Assembly (NCBI RefSeq): GCF_008801405.1
Contig: NZ_VZPV01000001.1
Location: 2,542,001-2,606,000, forward strand
Source: Ralstonia insidiosa
GTDB taxonomy: Bacteria; Pseudomonadota; Gammaproteobacteria; Burkholderiales; Burkholderiaceae
Length of the DNA stretch: 64,000 bases
Reading direction: 5' to 3'
Numbering within the stretch: the stretch's first letter is position 1; each line of letters starts with the position of its first letter. Shown here piece by piece: positions 45,242 to 52,969 of this stretch. The translations under genes were made by a program, and so were the position numbers. Below the pieces are notes generated by a model, which had not been told where the DNA came from, did not search any database, and was given only the letters and a program-made list of their open reading frames with translations.

Positions 45242-46378
45242 TTACAGCACCGCGTCCTTGCGCACGCCCTGTGAGGCGAAATGGCGTTTGAGCTTGACCA
45301 GCGCTTCTTGCTGGATCTGGCGCACGCGTTCGCGCGTGAGGCCCATCTCAGCCGCCAGCTCTTCCAGCGTGGCAGGTTCGATGTGGTTGAGGCCGAAGCG
45401 GCGCTCGACCACGTAGCGATGCTTGTCGGACAAGCGCGCCAACCACGACTTCATCAGTTGCGACAGCTCGCGATGCGCCACCTCCTGATCCGGCGAGGCA
45501 CCATGCTCATCCGACAGGAAATCGAGGAGGCTGGTGCCCGGATCGAGATCGAACGGCGTATCGAGCGAGGTCGTATGCTCGTTGAGCGAGAGCACGTCCT
45601 GTACTTCATCGGTGGTTTTGCCGAGCAGGTGTGCGATGTCTTCCAGGCTCGCATCACGCCCATCTACCCCGCTCTTTTCCAGATGGCGCTTGGCGCGCAG
45701 CACCTGATTGAGCTCGCGAATCACGTGGACCGGCAGGCGAACCGTACGCGCCTGGTTCATGATGGCGCGCTCGATACTTTGGCGGATCCACCATGTGGCG
45801 TAGGTCGAGAAACGGAAGCCACGCTCTGGATCGAACTTCTCGATCGCGTGCATCAGACCGAGGTTGCCCTCTTCGATCAGATCAAGCAGCGGCACGCCAC
45901 GATTCAGATAGCCCTTTGCGATGCTGACAACGAGGCGCAGGTTACGCTCGATCATCACTTGCCGCGCGGCAAACTCGCCCGCCTTGGCCAAGGTCGAGAA
46001 ATGCAGCTCCTCGGCCGGCGTGAGCAACGGCTTGATACTGATGCGATTGAGATAGTGCTGGACGGTATCGGCAGCCAGTTCGGCCTGCAGCACCTTGCGG
46101 AAATCCTCCTCCGGCGCGGCCTCTTCCGATTCCTCTTCGTCGTCTTCGTCTTCGTCAGGCTCGTCAGCACTGTCGGAAACGTCGTTGACGTCGACTGGCT
46201 CTGCGGCAGGCAGATCGTCGATCAGTGTGTCGACAACCTCGATCTCTTCTGCCGGAGGTTGCGCCGCGCCGCCGCGCGCACGCCGCCCCGCGCGCCCATT
46301 CTGGGTGCTTTGGCCATCTGCAGCGTCGATGTTGTCATCGGCGGGGGTGGCGGGCGTAGCGGCTTTCTGGCGCGGCAT
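45242..46378 (-). CDS. rpoS: RNA polymerase sigma factor RpoS
   Basis: 378 residues, versus about 330 in E. coli. The extra length is a poorly conserved N-terminus that includes a strongly acidic run (about 66-92, mostly Asp and Glu). Then sigma regions 1.2 (DTVQHYLNRI), 2 (NLRLVVSIAKGYLNRGVPLLDLIEEGN; FSTYATWWIRQSIERAI), 3 and 4 (TLEELAAEMGLTRERVRQIQ). Master regulator of stationary phase and stress. It lies 8 bp after nlpD, the conserved surE-pcm-nlpD-rpoS order, and a promoter inside nlpD is likely by analogy. Confidence 0.95.
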   Translation of the reverse strand: MPRQKAATPATPADDNIDAADGQSTQNGRAGRRARGGAAQPPAEEIEVVDTLIDDLPAAEPVDVNDVSDSADEPDEDEDDEEESEEAAPEEDFRKVLQAELAADTVQHYLNRISIKPLLTPAEELHFSTLAKAGEFAARQVMIERNLRLVVSIAKGYLNRGVPLLDLIEEGNLGLMHAIEKFDPERGFRFSTYATWWIRQSIERAIMNQARTVRLPVHVIRELNQVLRAKRHLEKSGVDGRDASLEDIAHLLGKTTDEVQDVLSLNEHTTSLDTPFDLDPGTSLLDFLSDEHGASPDQEVAHRELSQLMKSWLARLSDKHRYVVERRFGLNHIEPATLEELAAEMGLTRERVRQIQQEALVKLKRHFASQGVRKDAVL

Positions 46379-46386
46379 GCATTCCT

Positions 46387-47190
46387 CTATTGAGGCGGCA
46401 GGAAGCGCATCGGATCGACCGGCTTACCGTTGCGGCGCACTTCGAAGTGAAGCTTCACGCGATCCGCATCGGTACTGCCCATTTCTGCGATCTTCTGCCC
46501 TTTCTTGACCGTGGATTGCTCGGTGACCAGAACCTTGTCGTTGTTGCCGTAGGCGGTCAGGAACGTGTCGTTGTGCTTGATGATGACAAGATTCCCGTAC
46601 CCACGCAAGGGTCCGACGTGGATCACTTTTCCGTCATCTGCAGCGACCACGGCGTCACCACGTTTGCCACCGATGTCGATGCCCTTGTTGGCCTTGTCAT
46701 CGAAGCGATTGAGGAGCGCGCCACGCGCCGGCCAGGCCAGTGCGATTGCGCTATCGCTTGCCCCGGCAGAGGCGCTGGACGTGGATGTGGGTGACGTTGC
46801 AGGCGTGGAATCGACCGGCTGTGCGCTCGTGTTGCCCGGGCGGACCGGCGTAACAACCGCGCCGCTGCTACTGACATCCGCGTTCGGCGGTACGACGCGT
46901 ATCAATTGATCGACTTCGATCTGATTCGCATTCGGGATGTTGTTCCACGCCACGAGATCACGCGGTGCCTGGCCGTTGCGCAGAGCGATGCTGTACAGCG
47001 TATCGCCGCGCTTGACTCGATAGTAGCCGGGGGGCGGCGGCTCTTGTGAGGCAGCGGAGGTGGTACCGGCACGCGAGGTGCGGTCGAGAACGGGTGCCTG
47101 GTTGCCGGAGGATGCGCAAGCCGCCAGCAGTGCGGCCGACACCATCGCCACGGCAAGCCGGCCGGTGCGTGCGGGGCTTGGAGGGTTCAT
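46387..47190 (-). CDS. nlpD: NlpD-like LysM / M23-fold lipoprotein
   Basis: 267 residues from ATG 47190. Lipobox LLAAC (Cys at about 25), then a LysM domain (YYRVKRGDTLYSIALRNGQ), a Ser/Thr-rich linker and an M23/LytM domain (GIDIGGKRGDAVVAADDGKVI). The metal-binding HxxxD and HxH of active peptidases look degenerate: GIDIGG and LHFEVR are present but the usual His residues are mostly lost. This fits NlpD, an activator of AmiC at the septum rather than an enzyme. It lies directly upstream of rpoS. Confidence 0.93.
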   Translation of the reverse strand: MNPPSPARTGRLAVAMVSAALLAACASSGNQAPVLDRTSRAGTTSAASQEPPPPGYYRVKRGDTLYSIALRNGQAPRDLVAWNNIPNANQIEVDQLIRVVPPNADVSSSGAVVTPVRPGNTSAQPVDSTPATSPTSTSSASAGASDSAIALAWPARGALLNRFDDKANKGIDIGGKRGDAVVAADDGKVIHVGPLRGYGNLVIIKHNDTFLTAYGNNDKVLVTEQSTVKKGQKIAEMGSTDADRVKLHFEVRRNGKPVDPMRFLPPQ

Positions 47191-47212
47191 GGAACTCCGG
47201 GAAATGAACATG

Positions 47213-48169
47213 CTAAACAGTTCCTGATTTTAAAGGGACAAAGAAAACGCCTTCAAGCGCGGTACTGTGAAACTGGAAGCGGCTGCGGCGCTCGATCAGC
47301 ACTAACTGCTGCGCCGGGCCCGAGCCACTGCTATTGCGGTCAATCGCCACCGGGGCGATCAAGCGACCGCCAACGGCGAGCTGGTCGAGCAGCGCCTGCG
47401 GCACCTCCATTCCGGCTGCAGCCAGGATGATGGCGTCGAACGGTGCTGCTTTCGGCAACCCCAGCATGCCGTCGCCGTAATGCAGGCGGATGTTTGGCAC
47501 GCGGAGTGGCCGCAAGTTCGCTTTGGCTTTCTCATGCAGCGGGCGGATGCGTTCGATCGAATACACCTCGTCGGCCACCTGCGACAGCACGGCGGCCTGA
47601 TAGCCGCAGCCAGTTCCAATTTCGAGCACGCGCGCAAGCGGCAAGCTTTGCGCACGCGCGGGACGCTCGCGCAGCAACAACTCGATCATCCGGCCGACCA
47701 CCGAGGGCTTCGAGATCGTTTGCTGATGACCTATTGGCAGCGCGGAATCTTCATAGGCCTGCGAGGCCAAGCCAGCATCCACGAATAGATGGCGTGGCAC
47801 CGAGCCAATCGCGGCCAGCACGCGCTTATCGCTCACACCCGCGGCTTGCACGCGGCCAACCAATGCCTGGCGCGCGCGATCCGATGCCATGCCGCCGGCT
47901 GCCGCATGCGCAGCGGCCGTACGCGCCTGTACGGCACTCGCCGCAACGGCACCGACCGCAGCGTCAACGCCCGCCACTCGCTGCGGGGCAGGCGCTGGAG
48001 CCGACGCGGGCTGCACGCGCTCGACCGACGCCGCACGCGCTGGCGTCGGCCGGGAAACGGCACTCACACCGGACGAGATGCGCGTCTCGCGCTGGCGCTC
48101 CACCGGCTTGCGCTCGACCACCGCGTCAAGCGTCAGAGGAAAGCGCCGGCCGCGCGAATGTTCAGACAT
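47213..48169 (-). CDS. pcm: Protein-L-isoaspartate O-methyltransferase
   Basis: 318 residues. The first 100 or so are an Arg/Ala-rich extension without a recognisable domain. The methyltransferase follows: SDKRVLAAIGSVPRHLFVD, LPIGHQQTISKP, the SAM loop VLEIGTGCGYQAAVLSQ, and a C-terminal GGRLIAPV. It repairs isoaspartyl residues in aged proteins. The E. coli enzyme has 208 residues, so the extension is notable, though longer forms occur in related genera. It lies 15 bp after surE. Confidence 0.93.
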   Translation of the reverse strand: MSEHSRGRRFPLTLDAVVERKPVERQRETRISSGVSAVSRPTPARAASVERVQPASAPAPAPQRVAGVDAAVGAVAASAVQARTAAAHAAAGGMASDRARQALVGRVQAAGVSDKRVLAAIGSVPRHLFVDAGLASQAYEDSALPIGHQQTISKPSVVGRMIELLLRERPARAQSLPLARVLEIGTGCGYQAAVLSQVADEVYSIERIRPLHEKAKANLRPLRVPNIRLHYGDGMLGLPKAAPFDAIILAAAGMEVPQALLDQLAVGGRLIAPVAIDRNSSGSGPAQQLVLIERRSRFQFHSTALEGVFFVPLKSGTV

Positions 48170-48184
48170 GGGCCACCGTGGCGA

Positions 48185-48940
48185 TCATGGCGTCTGCCAG
48201 CGGCGCACGGTGCGCAGTTGCGCCGTGTCGGTCAGATCGAGCTGCAGCGGCGTCAGCGAGACAAAGCCGTGCGCGACCGCATGGAAATCGGTGCCTTCGC
48301 TGGCGTCCTTGGCGTCGCCGGCGGCGCCGACCCAGAAGATCGGTTCGCCGCGCGGGTTGGCCTGGCGGATCACCGGCTGTGACTGGTGCCGCTTGCCCAA
48401 ACGCGTGGCACGCCAGCCACCAAGTTCGCTGTATGGCAGATTCGGAATGTTCACATTCAGGAGCATCTGCCCCTCGAGCGGATCGGACAGGTAGCGCTCG
48501 ACCACCTCGCGGACGACGCGCTCGGCAGCATCGAGGTGTGTCCAGCCCTTATCGACCTGCGAAAACGCGATCGACGGAATACCGAACAGATAGCCCTCGA
48601 TGGCGGCAGCGACAGTGCCGGAATACAGCACGTCCTCACCCATGTTCTGACCCTGGTTGATACCAGAGACGACCAGGTCGGGCTTCTCTTCGATCATGCC
48701 GGTCAGGGCGATATGGACGCAGTCCGTCGGGGTGCCGTTGACGAAGCGGAAACCCTTCTGGGCACCATCCGTTGCTTCAAACACCGATAGCGGACGCTGG
48801 AGCGTGAGCGAGTTGGATGCACCGCTGTGATTCTGCTCCGGCGCCACCACCGTCACGCGGCCCAAGGGGCTGAGCGCACGGTGCAGCGCGGCGAGACCCG
48901 GCGCGAGGTATCCGTCGTCGTTGGCGATAAGAATATGCAT
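48185..48940 (-). CDS. surE: 5'/3'-nucleotidase SurE
   Basis: 251 residues, full length. N-terminal metal site ILIANDDGYLAPGL (Asp8, Asp9), NHSGASNSLT with the conserved Ser, PTDCVHIALTG and SGINQGQNMGEDVLYSGTVAAA. It is a phosphatase of 5' and 3' nucleotides and of short polyphosphate, active in stationary phase. It heads surE-pcm-nlpD-rpoS. A TACAAT seven bases before the ATG predicts an almost leaderless mRNA. Confidence 0.96.
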   Translation of the reverse strand: MHILIANDDGYLAPGLAALHRALSPLGRVTVVAPEQNHSGASNSLTLQRPLSVFEATDGAQKGFRFVNGTPTDCVHIALTGMIEEKPDLVVSGINQGQNMGEDVLYSGTVAAAIEGYLFGIPSIAFSQVDKGWTHLDAAERVVREVVERYLSDPLEGQMLLNVNIPNLPYSELGGWRATRLGKRHQSQPVIRQANPRGEPIFWVGAAGDAKDASEGTDFHAVAHGFVSLTPLQLDLTDTAQLRTVRRWQTP

Positions 48941-48947
48941 GGCGCGG

Positions 48948-48953
48948 ATTGTA
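48948..48953 (-). promoter_or_regulatory. -10-like element directly before surE
   Basis: Minus-strand TACAAT is separated from the ATG by seven GC-rich bases, so transcription should start at or one base before the ATG. No Shine-Dalgarno is present. Confidence 0.45.
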
Positions 48954-48973
48954 ACCGAGCAACGTTAACGAAT

Positions 48974-48989
48974 CGTGCTCACGAGCACG
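48974..48989. repeat. Palindrome upstream of surE
   Basis: CGTGCTC-AC-GAGCACG is a perfect 7+2+7 inverted repeat in the surE/oxidoreductase divergent gap. It lies about where a -35 region of surE would be. It could be a protein-binding site; the binder is unknown. Confidence 0.45.
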
Positions 48990-49163
48990 TAGTACACGCT
49001 TACAAAAACCGATCGATATATCGTCCAACCGATTGCCCACCGCACGGCCCGCGATCAAATCGAACGACCGTGCTTTTATTCGGTTACACTGCCAGACGAG
49101 ATCGCGCACGAAGCATGCGAGACACGTGAATCATCCAACGCAAGACCGTTCAGGAGACACACC

Positions 49164-50138
49164 ATGAAAGCCGTCGTCTGCAAGACCTGGGGCCCGCCCG
49201 AATCGCTGGTGATTGAAACGCTGCCGGACCTCTCGCCGGGCGCTGGCGAAGTTGTCATCGACGTGAAGGCCGCGGGGGTGAACTTTCCCGACGTGCTGAT
49301 CATCCAGAACAAATACCAGTTCAAGCCGGAGCTGCCGTTCACGCCGGGCTCGGAAGTGGCGGGCGTGGTCAACGCGGTGGGCGATGGTGTGTCGCATGTG
49401 AAAGCGGGCGACCACGTGATCGCGTTCCTTGGCCAGGGTGCATTTGCCTCGCAGGTGAAAGCGTCGGCCAAGGTGGTGATGCCGATGCCGCCGGGCATGG
49501 CGTTTGATACGGCAGCAGCGTTCACCCTCACCTACGGCACGTCGCACCATGCGGTGGTCGATCGCGGCCAACTGAAGGCGGGCGAAACGATGCTGGTGCT
49601 GGGTGCGGCGGGCGGCGTGGGGCTGGCGGCCATCGAAATCGGCAAGGCCATCGGCGCGCGCGTGATTGCCGCTGCGTCGAGCGATGAAAAGCTCGCTGTC
49701 TGCAAGGACCACGGCGCCGATGCGCTGATCAACTACGCGACCGAAGACCTGCGCGAACGCATCAAGGAACTGACGGACGGCAAGGGCCCGGACTTGATCT
49801 ATGACCCGGTTGGCGGCATCTATGCAGAGCCGGCGTTCCGTTCGATCGCCTGGCGCGGCCGCTATCTGGTGGTGGGCTTTGCCAACGGTGAAATCCCCAA
49901 GATGCCGCTGAACCTGGCGCTGCTCAAGGGCGCGTCGTTGGTGGGCGTGTTCTGGGGTGAATTCGCACGCCGAGAGCCGAAGGCCAATCTGGCCAACATG
50001 ATGCAGATGATCGGCTGGATGAAAGAAGGCAAGATCCGTCCGCATATTTCAGCGCGCTATCCGCTGGAACAGACCACGCAGGCGCTGCTGGACATGGCGG
50101 CACGCAAGGTGACGGGCAAGGTGGTCATCCAACCCTGA
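49164..50138 (+). CDS. Zinc-independent NADPH:quinone oxidoreductase family protein
   Basis: 324 residues, medium-chain dehydrogenase/reductase fold of the QOR type: no zinc-ligand cysteines, GVNFPDVLIIQNKYQFKPELPFTPGSEVAG at the N-terminal domain, and the NADPH loop VLGAAGGVGLAAIEIGKAIGA at about 144-164. It probably reduces quinones or enones using NADPH. Close relatives have been annotated as quinone oxidoreductases or acryloyl-CoA-like reductases, so the substrate is open. It lies convergent to the ene-reductase gene, with a terminator between. Confidence 0.9.
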   Translation: MKAVVCKTWGPPESLVIETLPDLSPGAGEVVIDVKAAGVNFPDVLIIQNKYQFKPELPFTPGSEVAGVVNAVGDGVSHVKAGDHVIAFLGQGAFASQVKASAKVVMPMPPGMAFDTAAAFTLTYGTSHHAVVDRGQLKAGETMLVLGAAGGVGLAAIEIGKAIGARVIAAASSDEKLAVCKDHGADALINYATEDLRERIKELTDGKGPDLIYDPVGGIYAEPAFRSIAWRGRYLVVGFANGEIPKMPLNLALLKGASLVGVFWGEFARREPKANLANMMQMIGWMKEGKIRPHISARYPLEQTTQALLDMAARKVTGKVVIQP

Positions 50139-50160
50139 GCGTTACCCGCACGCCAAATAG

Positions 50161-50198
50161 AAAAGCCGCGCTAGGCAATCGCCAGCGCGGCTTCTTTG
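50161..50198. terminator. Bidirectional terminator between the oxidoreductase and ene-reductase genes
   Basis: GCCGCGCT-11 nt-AGCGCGGC, with TTCTTTG on the plus side and TTTTCTATTT on the minus side. Confidence 0.8.
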
Positions 50199-50217
50199 TT
50201 GGGACAGCCCGTACTGA

Positions 50218-51324
50218 TTAGGCCGCTTCTTCCAGCGTCGGATAGTCGGTGTAGCCCTTTTCCTGACCACCGTAGTAGGTGTTGCGATCCGGCTTGTTGA
50301 GCGTTGCACCGGCACGGAAGCGCGCCACCAGATCCGGGTTGGCGATAAACGGACGGCCAAAGGCCACCGCATCGGCCAGACCCGAAGCCACCATCTGCTC
50401 ACCCTCTTCCGCGCTGTACTGGCCGCAGACGATGAGCGTGCCCTTGAAGGCATCGCGCAGTTGGCGGCGGAATTCCGTGGACAGCTCCGGGCCACCCGCC
50501 CAATCCGGCTCGGCGATGTGCAGGTAGGCGATGCCACGCTTGGTCAGCTCACGCGCGAGATACAGCGCGCTGGCCTCGGCTTCGGCATCTGCAATGTCGT
50601 GCGCAACAAAATGCGGCGACAGGCGAATGCCAACGCGATCGGCGCCGATTTCAGCGATGGCCGTATCGACGACTTCCAGAATCAGCCGTGCGCGGTTTTC
50701 CAGCGAGCCGCCGTACTGGTCGGTGCGTTGATTACTGTTGGTGGAAAGGAACTGGTGCAGCAGGTAACCATTGGCAGCGTGGATTTCAACGAAATCGAAG
50801 CCAGCACGGCGTGCACGCAGCACGGCCTGACGGTACTGCGCGATGACGCCCGGGATTTCTTCCGTCGCCAGTGCGCGCGGCTCGCTGGTGGGCTCGTTGC
50901 CCGGCGTGCCGTCAGGGTGCACAACAAAGCTCTGCGCACCCTTGGCGACGATGGCCGACGGCGCGACTGGCGCCTGACCGTTTTCTTGCAGCAGCGTGTT
51001 CGAGATGCGGCCCACGTGCCAGAGCTGCTGCGAAATGCGGCCACCCTTGGCATGCACCGCATCCACCACGGCTTTCCAGCCGGCTTCCTGTGCGTCGGTG
51101 TACATGCCCGGCGTCCAAGCGTAACCCTGGCCCTGGCGGGAAATTTGCGTGGCTTCCGTCACGATCAGGCCGGCCGTCGCGCGCTGCGCGTAGTAGGTCA
51201 CGTTCAGCTCGGTCGGCACATCGCCGGGCTGGCCGGCGCGCGAACGCGTGAGCGGCGCCATGACGACGCGGTTGGCGAGGGTCGTGCGACCGACCTGGAC
51301 AGGCGACAACAGTTGTTGGGTCAT
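50218..51324 (-). CDS. nemA: Old yellow enzyme-family ene-reductase (NemA-like)
   Basis: 368 residues, FMN-binding barrel. Motifs: ANRVVMAPLTRSRA, EATQISRQGQGYAWTPGMY, ISQQLWHVGR, FVEIHAANGYLLHQFLSTN (substrate-binding His/Asn pair), DQYGGSLENRARL and GRPFIANPDLV. It reduces N-ethylmaleimide, nitroesters and other electrophilic alkenes with NADPH. The TetR-type repressor gene lies just upstream on the same strand, as in the E. coli nemRA locus. Here a terminator and a separate operator-bearing promoter sit between them. A GGAGCT ribosome site precedes the ATG. Confidence 0.93.
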   Translation of the reverse strand: MTQQLLSPVQVGRTTLANRVVMAPLTRSRAGQPGDVPTELNVTYYAQRATAGLIVTEATQISRQGQGYAWTPGMYTDAQEAGWKAVVDAVHAKGGRISQQLWHVGRISNTLLQENGQAPVAPSAIVAKGAQSFVVHPDGTPGNEPTSEPRALATEEIPGVIAQYRQAVLRARRAGFDFVEIHAANGYLLHQFLSTNSNQRTDQYGGSLENRARLILEVVDTAIAEIGADRVGIRLSPHFVAHDIADAEAEASALYLARELTKRGIAYLHIAEPDWAGGPELSTEFRRQLRDAFKGTLIVCGQYSAEEGEQMVASGLADAVAFGRPFIANPDLVARFRAGATLNKPDRNTYYGGQEKGYTDYPTLEEAA

Positions 51325-51356
51325 ATCAGCTCCAGAAAGAGAGAATGCTTATTACT

Positions 51357-51386
51357 ATTCGACCGGTCATCTAGAACCGGAGTCAA
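51357..51386 (-). promoter_or_regulatory. Promoter and operator of the ene-reductase gene
   Basis: Minus-strand TTGACT (51386-51381), 18 bases, TCGAAT (51362-51357). The palindrome GACCGGTC (51361-51368), with flanks TAGAT and AATAG, overlaps the -10, which suggests repression by the neighbouring TetR-family protein. Confidence 0.55.
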
Positions 51387-51411
51387 AGAAAAAGCGAGGA
51401 ACATGCCTCGC
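51385..51411 (-). terminator. Terminator after the TetR-family gene
   Basis: GCGAGG-6 nt-CCTCGC followed on the minus strand by TTTTTCTTTG, 21 bases past the regulator stop. Confidence 0.75.
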
Positions 51412-51432
51412 CGGCAATGGATTCGGTTGCGA

Positions 51433-52062
51433 TCAATGTGTTGGCTTGGCCAGCAAGATTTCGGTTTGCGCCACGCAGCTCCGGAACGCCGCGACAGTCC
51501 GGTGCGCCTTGGCCAGCAGCGCCCCGCCCATCCACATGGCGTACAGACCTTCAGCCAGATAGCGTGCGTCGCTCACCGGTGCGAGCGAACCATCGGCGAC
51601 ACCCGCCTCGATCACGCCGGCAATGCGATCCACCATGCGCGTCATCCCCGTCGACAACACCTTGCGCATCGGTTCCGACAAGTCCGACACCTCGCCCGAC
51701 AACTTGACGGCCAGGCAGGTGACTTCGCATGCGCTGCGCTCGTGCAGGTCAATCCAGGCAGTGAAGTAACGCAGCAGCCGTTCGCGTGCGGTCAGGCGCG
51801 TGTCGTTGAACAGGCTGACGACACCCGCGTCGTAATCCTGGAAATACCGCTCCAGCATGGCAACGCCAAAGTCTTCCTTGGAGCCGAAGTAGTAATAGAA
51901 CGACCCCTTGGGCACCTGCGCACGGCCAAGGATTTCCGCCAGCCCCACGGCCGAGAAGCCGCGCCCGAGGATCAACTCGGCACCGGCGTCCAGAATGCGG
52001 TCGCGGGTGTCGTGCCGGGCTTCGGTGCCTTCAGCGGTGACGGGTTCGGGGTGCTTGCTCAT
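51433..52062 (-). CDS. nemR: TetR-family regulator (NemR-like)
   Basis: 209 residues from ATG 52062. HTH at about 17-62 (DTRDRILDAGAELILGRGF, GLAEILGRAQVPKGSFYYYFGSKEDF). The C-terminal domain has ERSACEVTCLAVKLSGEVSD, including two Cys that could sense electrophiles as NemR does. It probably represses the ene-reductase gene and itself, since palindromic sites stand at both promoters. It belongs to the NemR/AcuR/RutR-like branch; the ligand is inferred only from the neighbour. Confidence 0.85.
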   Translation of the reverse strand: MSKHPEPVTAEGTEARHDTRDRILDAGAELILGRGFSAVGLAEILGRAQVPKGSFYYYFGSKEDFGVAMLERYFQDYDAGVVSLFNDTRLTARERLLRYFTAWIDLHERSACEVTCLAVKLSGEVSDLSEPMRKVLSTGMTRMVDRIAGVIEAGVADGSLAPVSDARYLAEGLYAMWMGGALLAKAHRTVAAFRSCVAQTEILLAKPTH

Positions 52063-52072
52063 GGTGAATCGG

Positions 52073-52102
52073 ATTGTAGTAGACCGACCGTCTAGTTGCA
52101 CA
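52073..52102 (-). promoter_or_regulatory. Promoter and operator of the TetR-family gene
   Basis: Minus-strand -10 TACAAT (52078-52073). Just upstream is the near-perfect palindrome TAGACCGACCGTCTA (52080-52094, 6 of 7 pairs), between the -10 and a weak -35 (TTGTGC). The site resembles the TAGACC/GGTCTA arms of the E. coli NemR box, so autorepression is likely. Confidence 0.65.
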
Positions 52103-52123
52103 ACCCTGCTCATGGCAGGGTTG
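52101..52123 (-). terminator. Hairpin after the ABC transporter operon
   Basis: CAACCCTGC-5 nt-GCAGGGTTG is a perfect 9-bp stem 32 bases past the permease stop. The T run is poor (TGTGCAACT), so termination may be incomplete. Confidence 0.5.
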
Positions 52124-52154
52124 TTGTGACCTTCAGTGAGCCTACTTCGGGTGT

Positions 52155-52946
52155 TCAGAGCTTTTCGGTCTCGCCAGTCTTGGGCTGCCAGCGCATCAGA
52201 CGCTTTTCCACCAGACCGACCAACCAATCGAGTACCAGTGCAAACACTGTCAGCACGACAATGCCGGCAAACACGGTGTTGATGTCGAACGTGCCCTCGG
52301 CCTGCAGAATCAGGTAACCGACGCCGCGCGCAGAGCCAAGGTACTCGCCCACCACCGCCCCCACAAACGCCAGACCCACCGACGTATGCAGCGACGAAAA
52401 CACCCAGCTCGTTGCGCTCGGCAGATAGACGAAGCGCAACAGCTGTCGCTGCGAGGCCCCCAGCATGCGCGCATTGGACAGCACCACGGGGCTCACTTCT
52501 TTCACGCCCTGGTAGACGTTGAAGAACACGATGAAGAACACCAGCGTGACCGCCAGCGCAACCTTCGACCAGATCCCCAGCCCGAACCACACGCCAAAGA
52601 TCGGCGCCAGGATCACGCGTGGCATCGAGTTGGCGGCCTTGATGTACGGGTCGAGCACCGCAGACACCGCAGGGCTCAGCGCCAGCCACAGCCCAGCGCC
52701 CAGTCCGGTGACCGTGCCGATAACGAAGGCCAGCACGGTTTCCGCCAGCGTCACGCCGAGGTGCTGGTAGATATCGCCTTCCGTCACGAACCATGCCCAG
52801 ATGCGCTGCGCAACGATGAGCGGTTCACCGAAGAAAAATGCGACGTCTTGCGAGCGCGTAGCGAAGTGCCAAACACCCAGCGTGACGACGAGGAGGCCAA
52901 GCTGCCAGGCGCGCAGCATGAACGGAGAGAGCGGACGATTAGCCAT
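52155..52946 (-). CDS. ABC transporter permease (SsuC/TauC type)
   Basis: 263 residues with about six membrane helices and the EAA-type signature region (NARMLGASQRQLLRFVYLPSATSWVFSSL). This matches the BPD_transp_1 fold of nitrate/sulfonate/taurine importers. It lies 23 bp after the ATPase gene. As single permease it should work as a homodimer with the ATPase and the binding protein encoded upstream. The substrate is unknown. Confidence 0.92.
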   Translation of the reverse strand: MANRPLSPFMLRAWQLGLLVVTLGVWHFATRSQDVAFFFGEPLIVAQRIWAWFVTEGDIYQHLGVTLAETVLAFVIGTVTGLGAGLWLALSPAVSAVLDPYIKAANSMPRVILAPIFGVWFGLGIWSKVALAVTLVFFIVFFNVYQGVKEVSPVVLSNARMLGASQRQLLRFVYLPSATSWVFSSLHTSVGLAFVGAVVGEYLGSARGVGYLILQAEGTFDINTVFAGIVVLTVFALVLDWLVGLVEKRLMRWQPKTGETEKL

Positions 52947-52969
52947 GAGAGAGATCAGTCGAATTCGGT

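Noticed and set aside
46387..47190. Calling NlpD an active peptidoglycan endopeptidase
   Set aside because: The metal-binding histidines of active M23 enzymes appear mostly missing, so an activator role fits better.
52063..52794. A long N-terminal extension of the TetR-family gene reaching into the permease
   Set aside because: It would cross the operator, -10 element and terminator and overlaps the permease in another frame; ATG 52062 gives a normal-length TetR protein.
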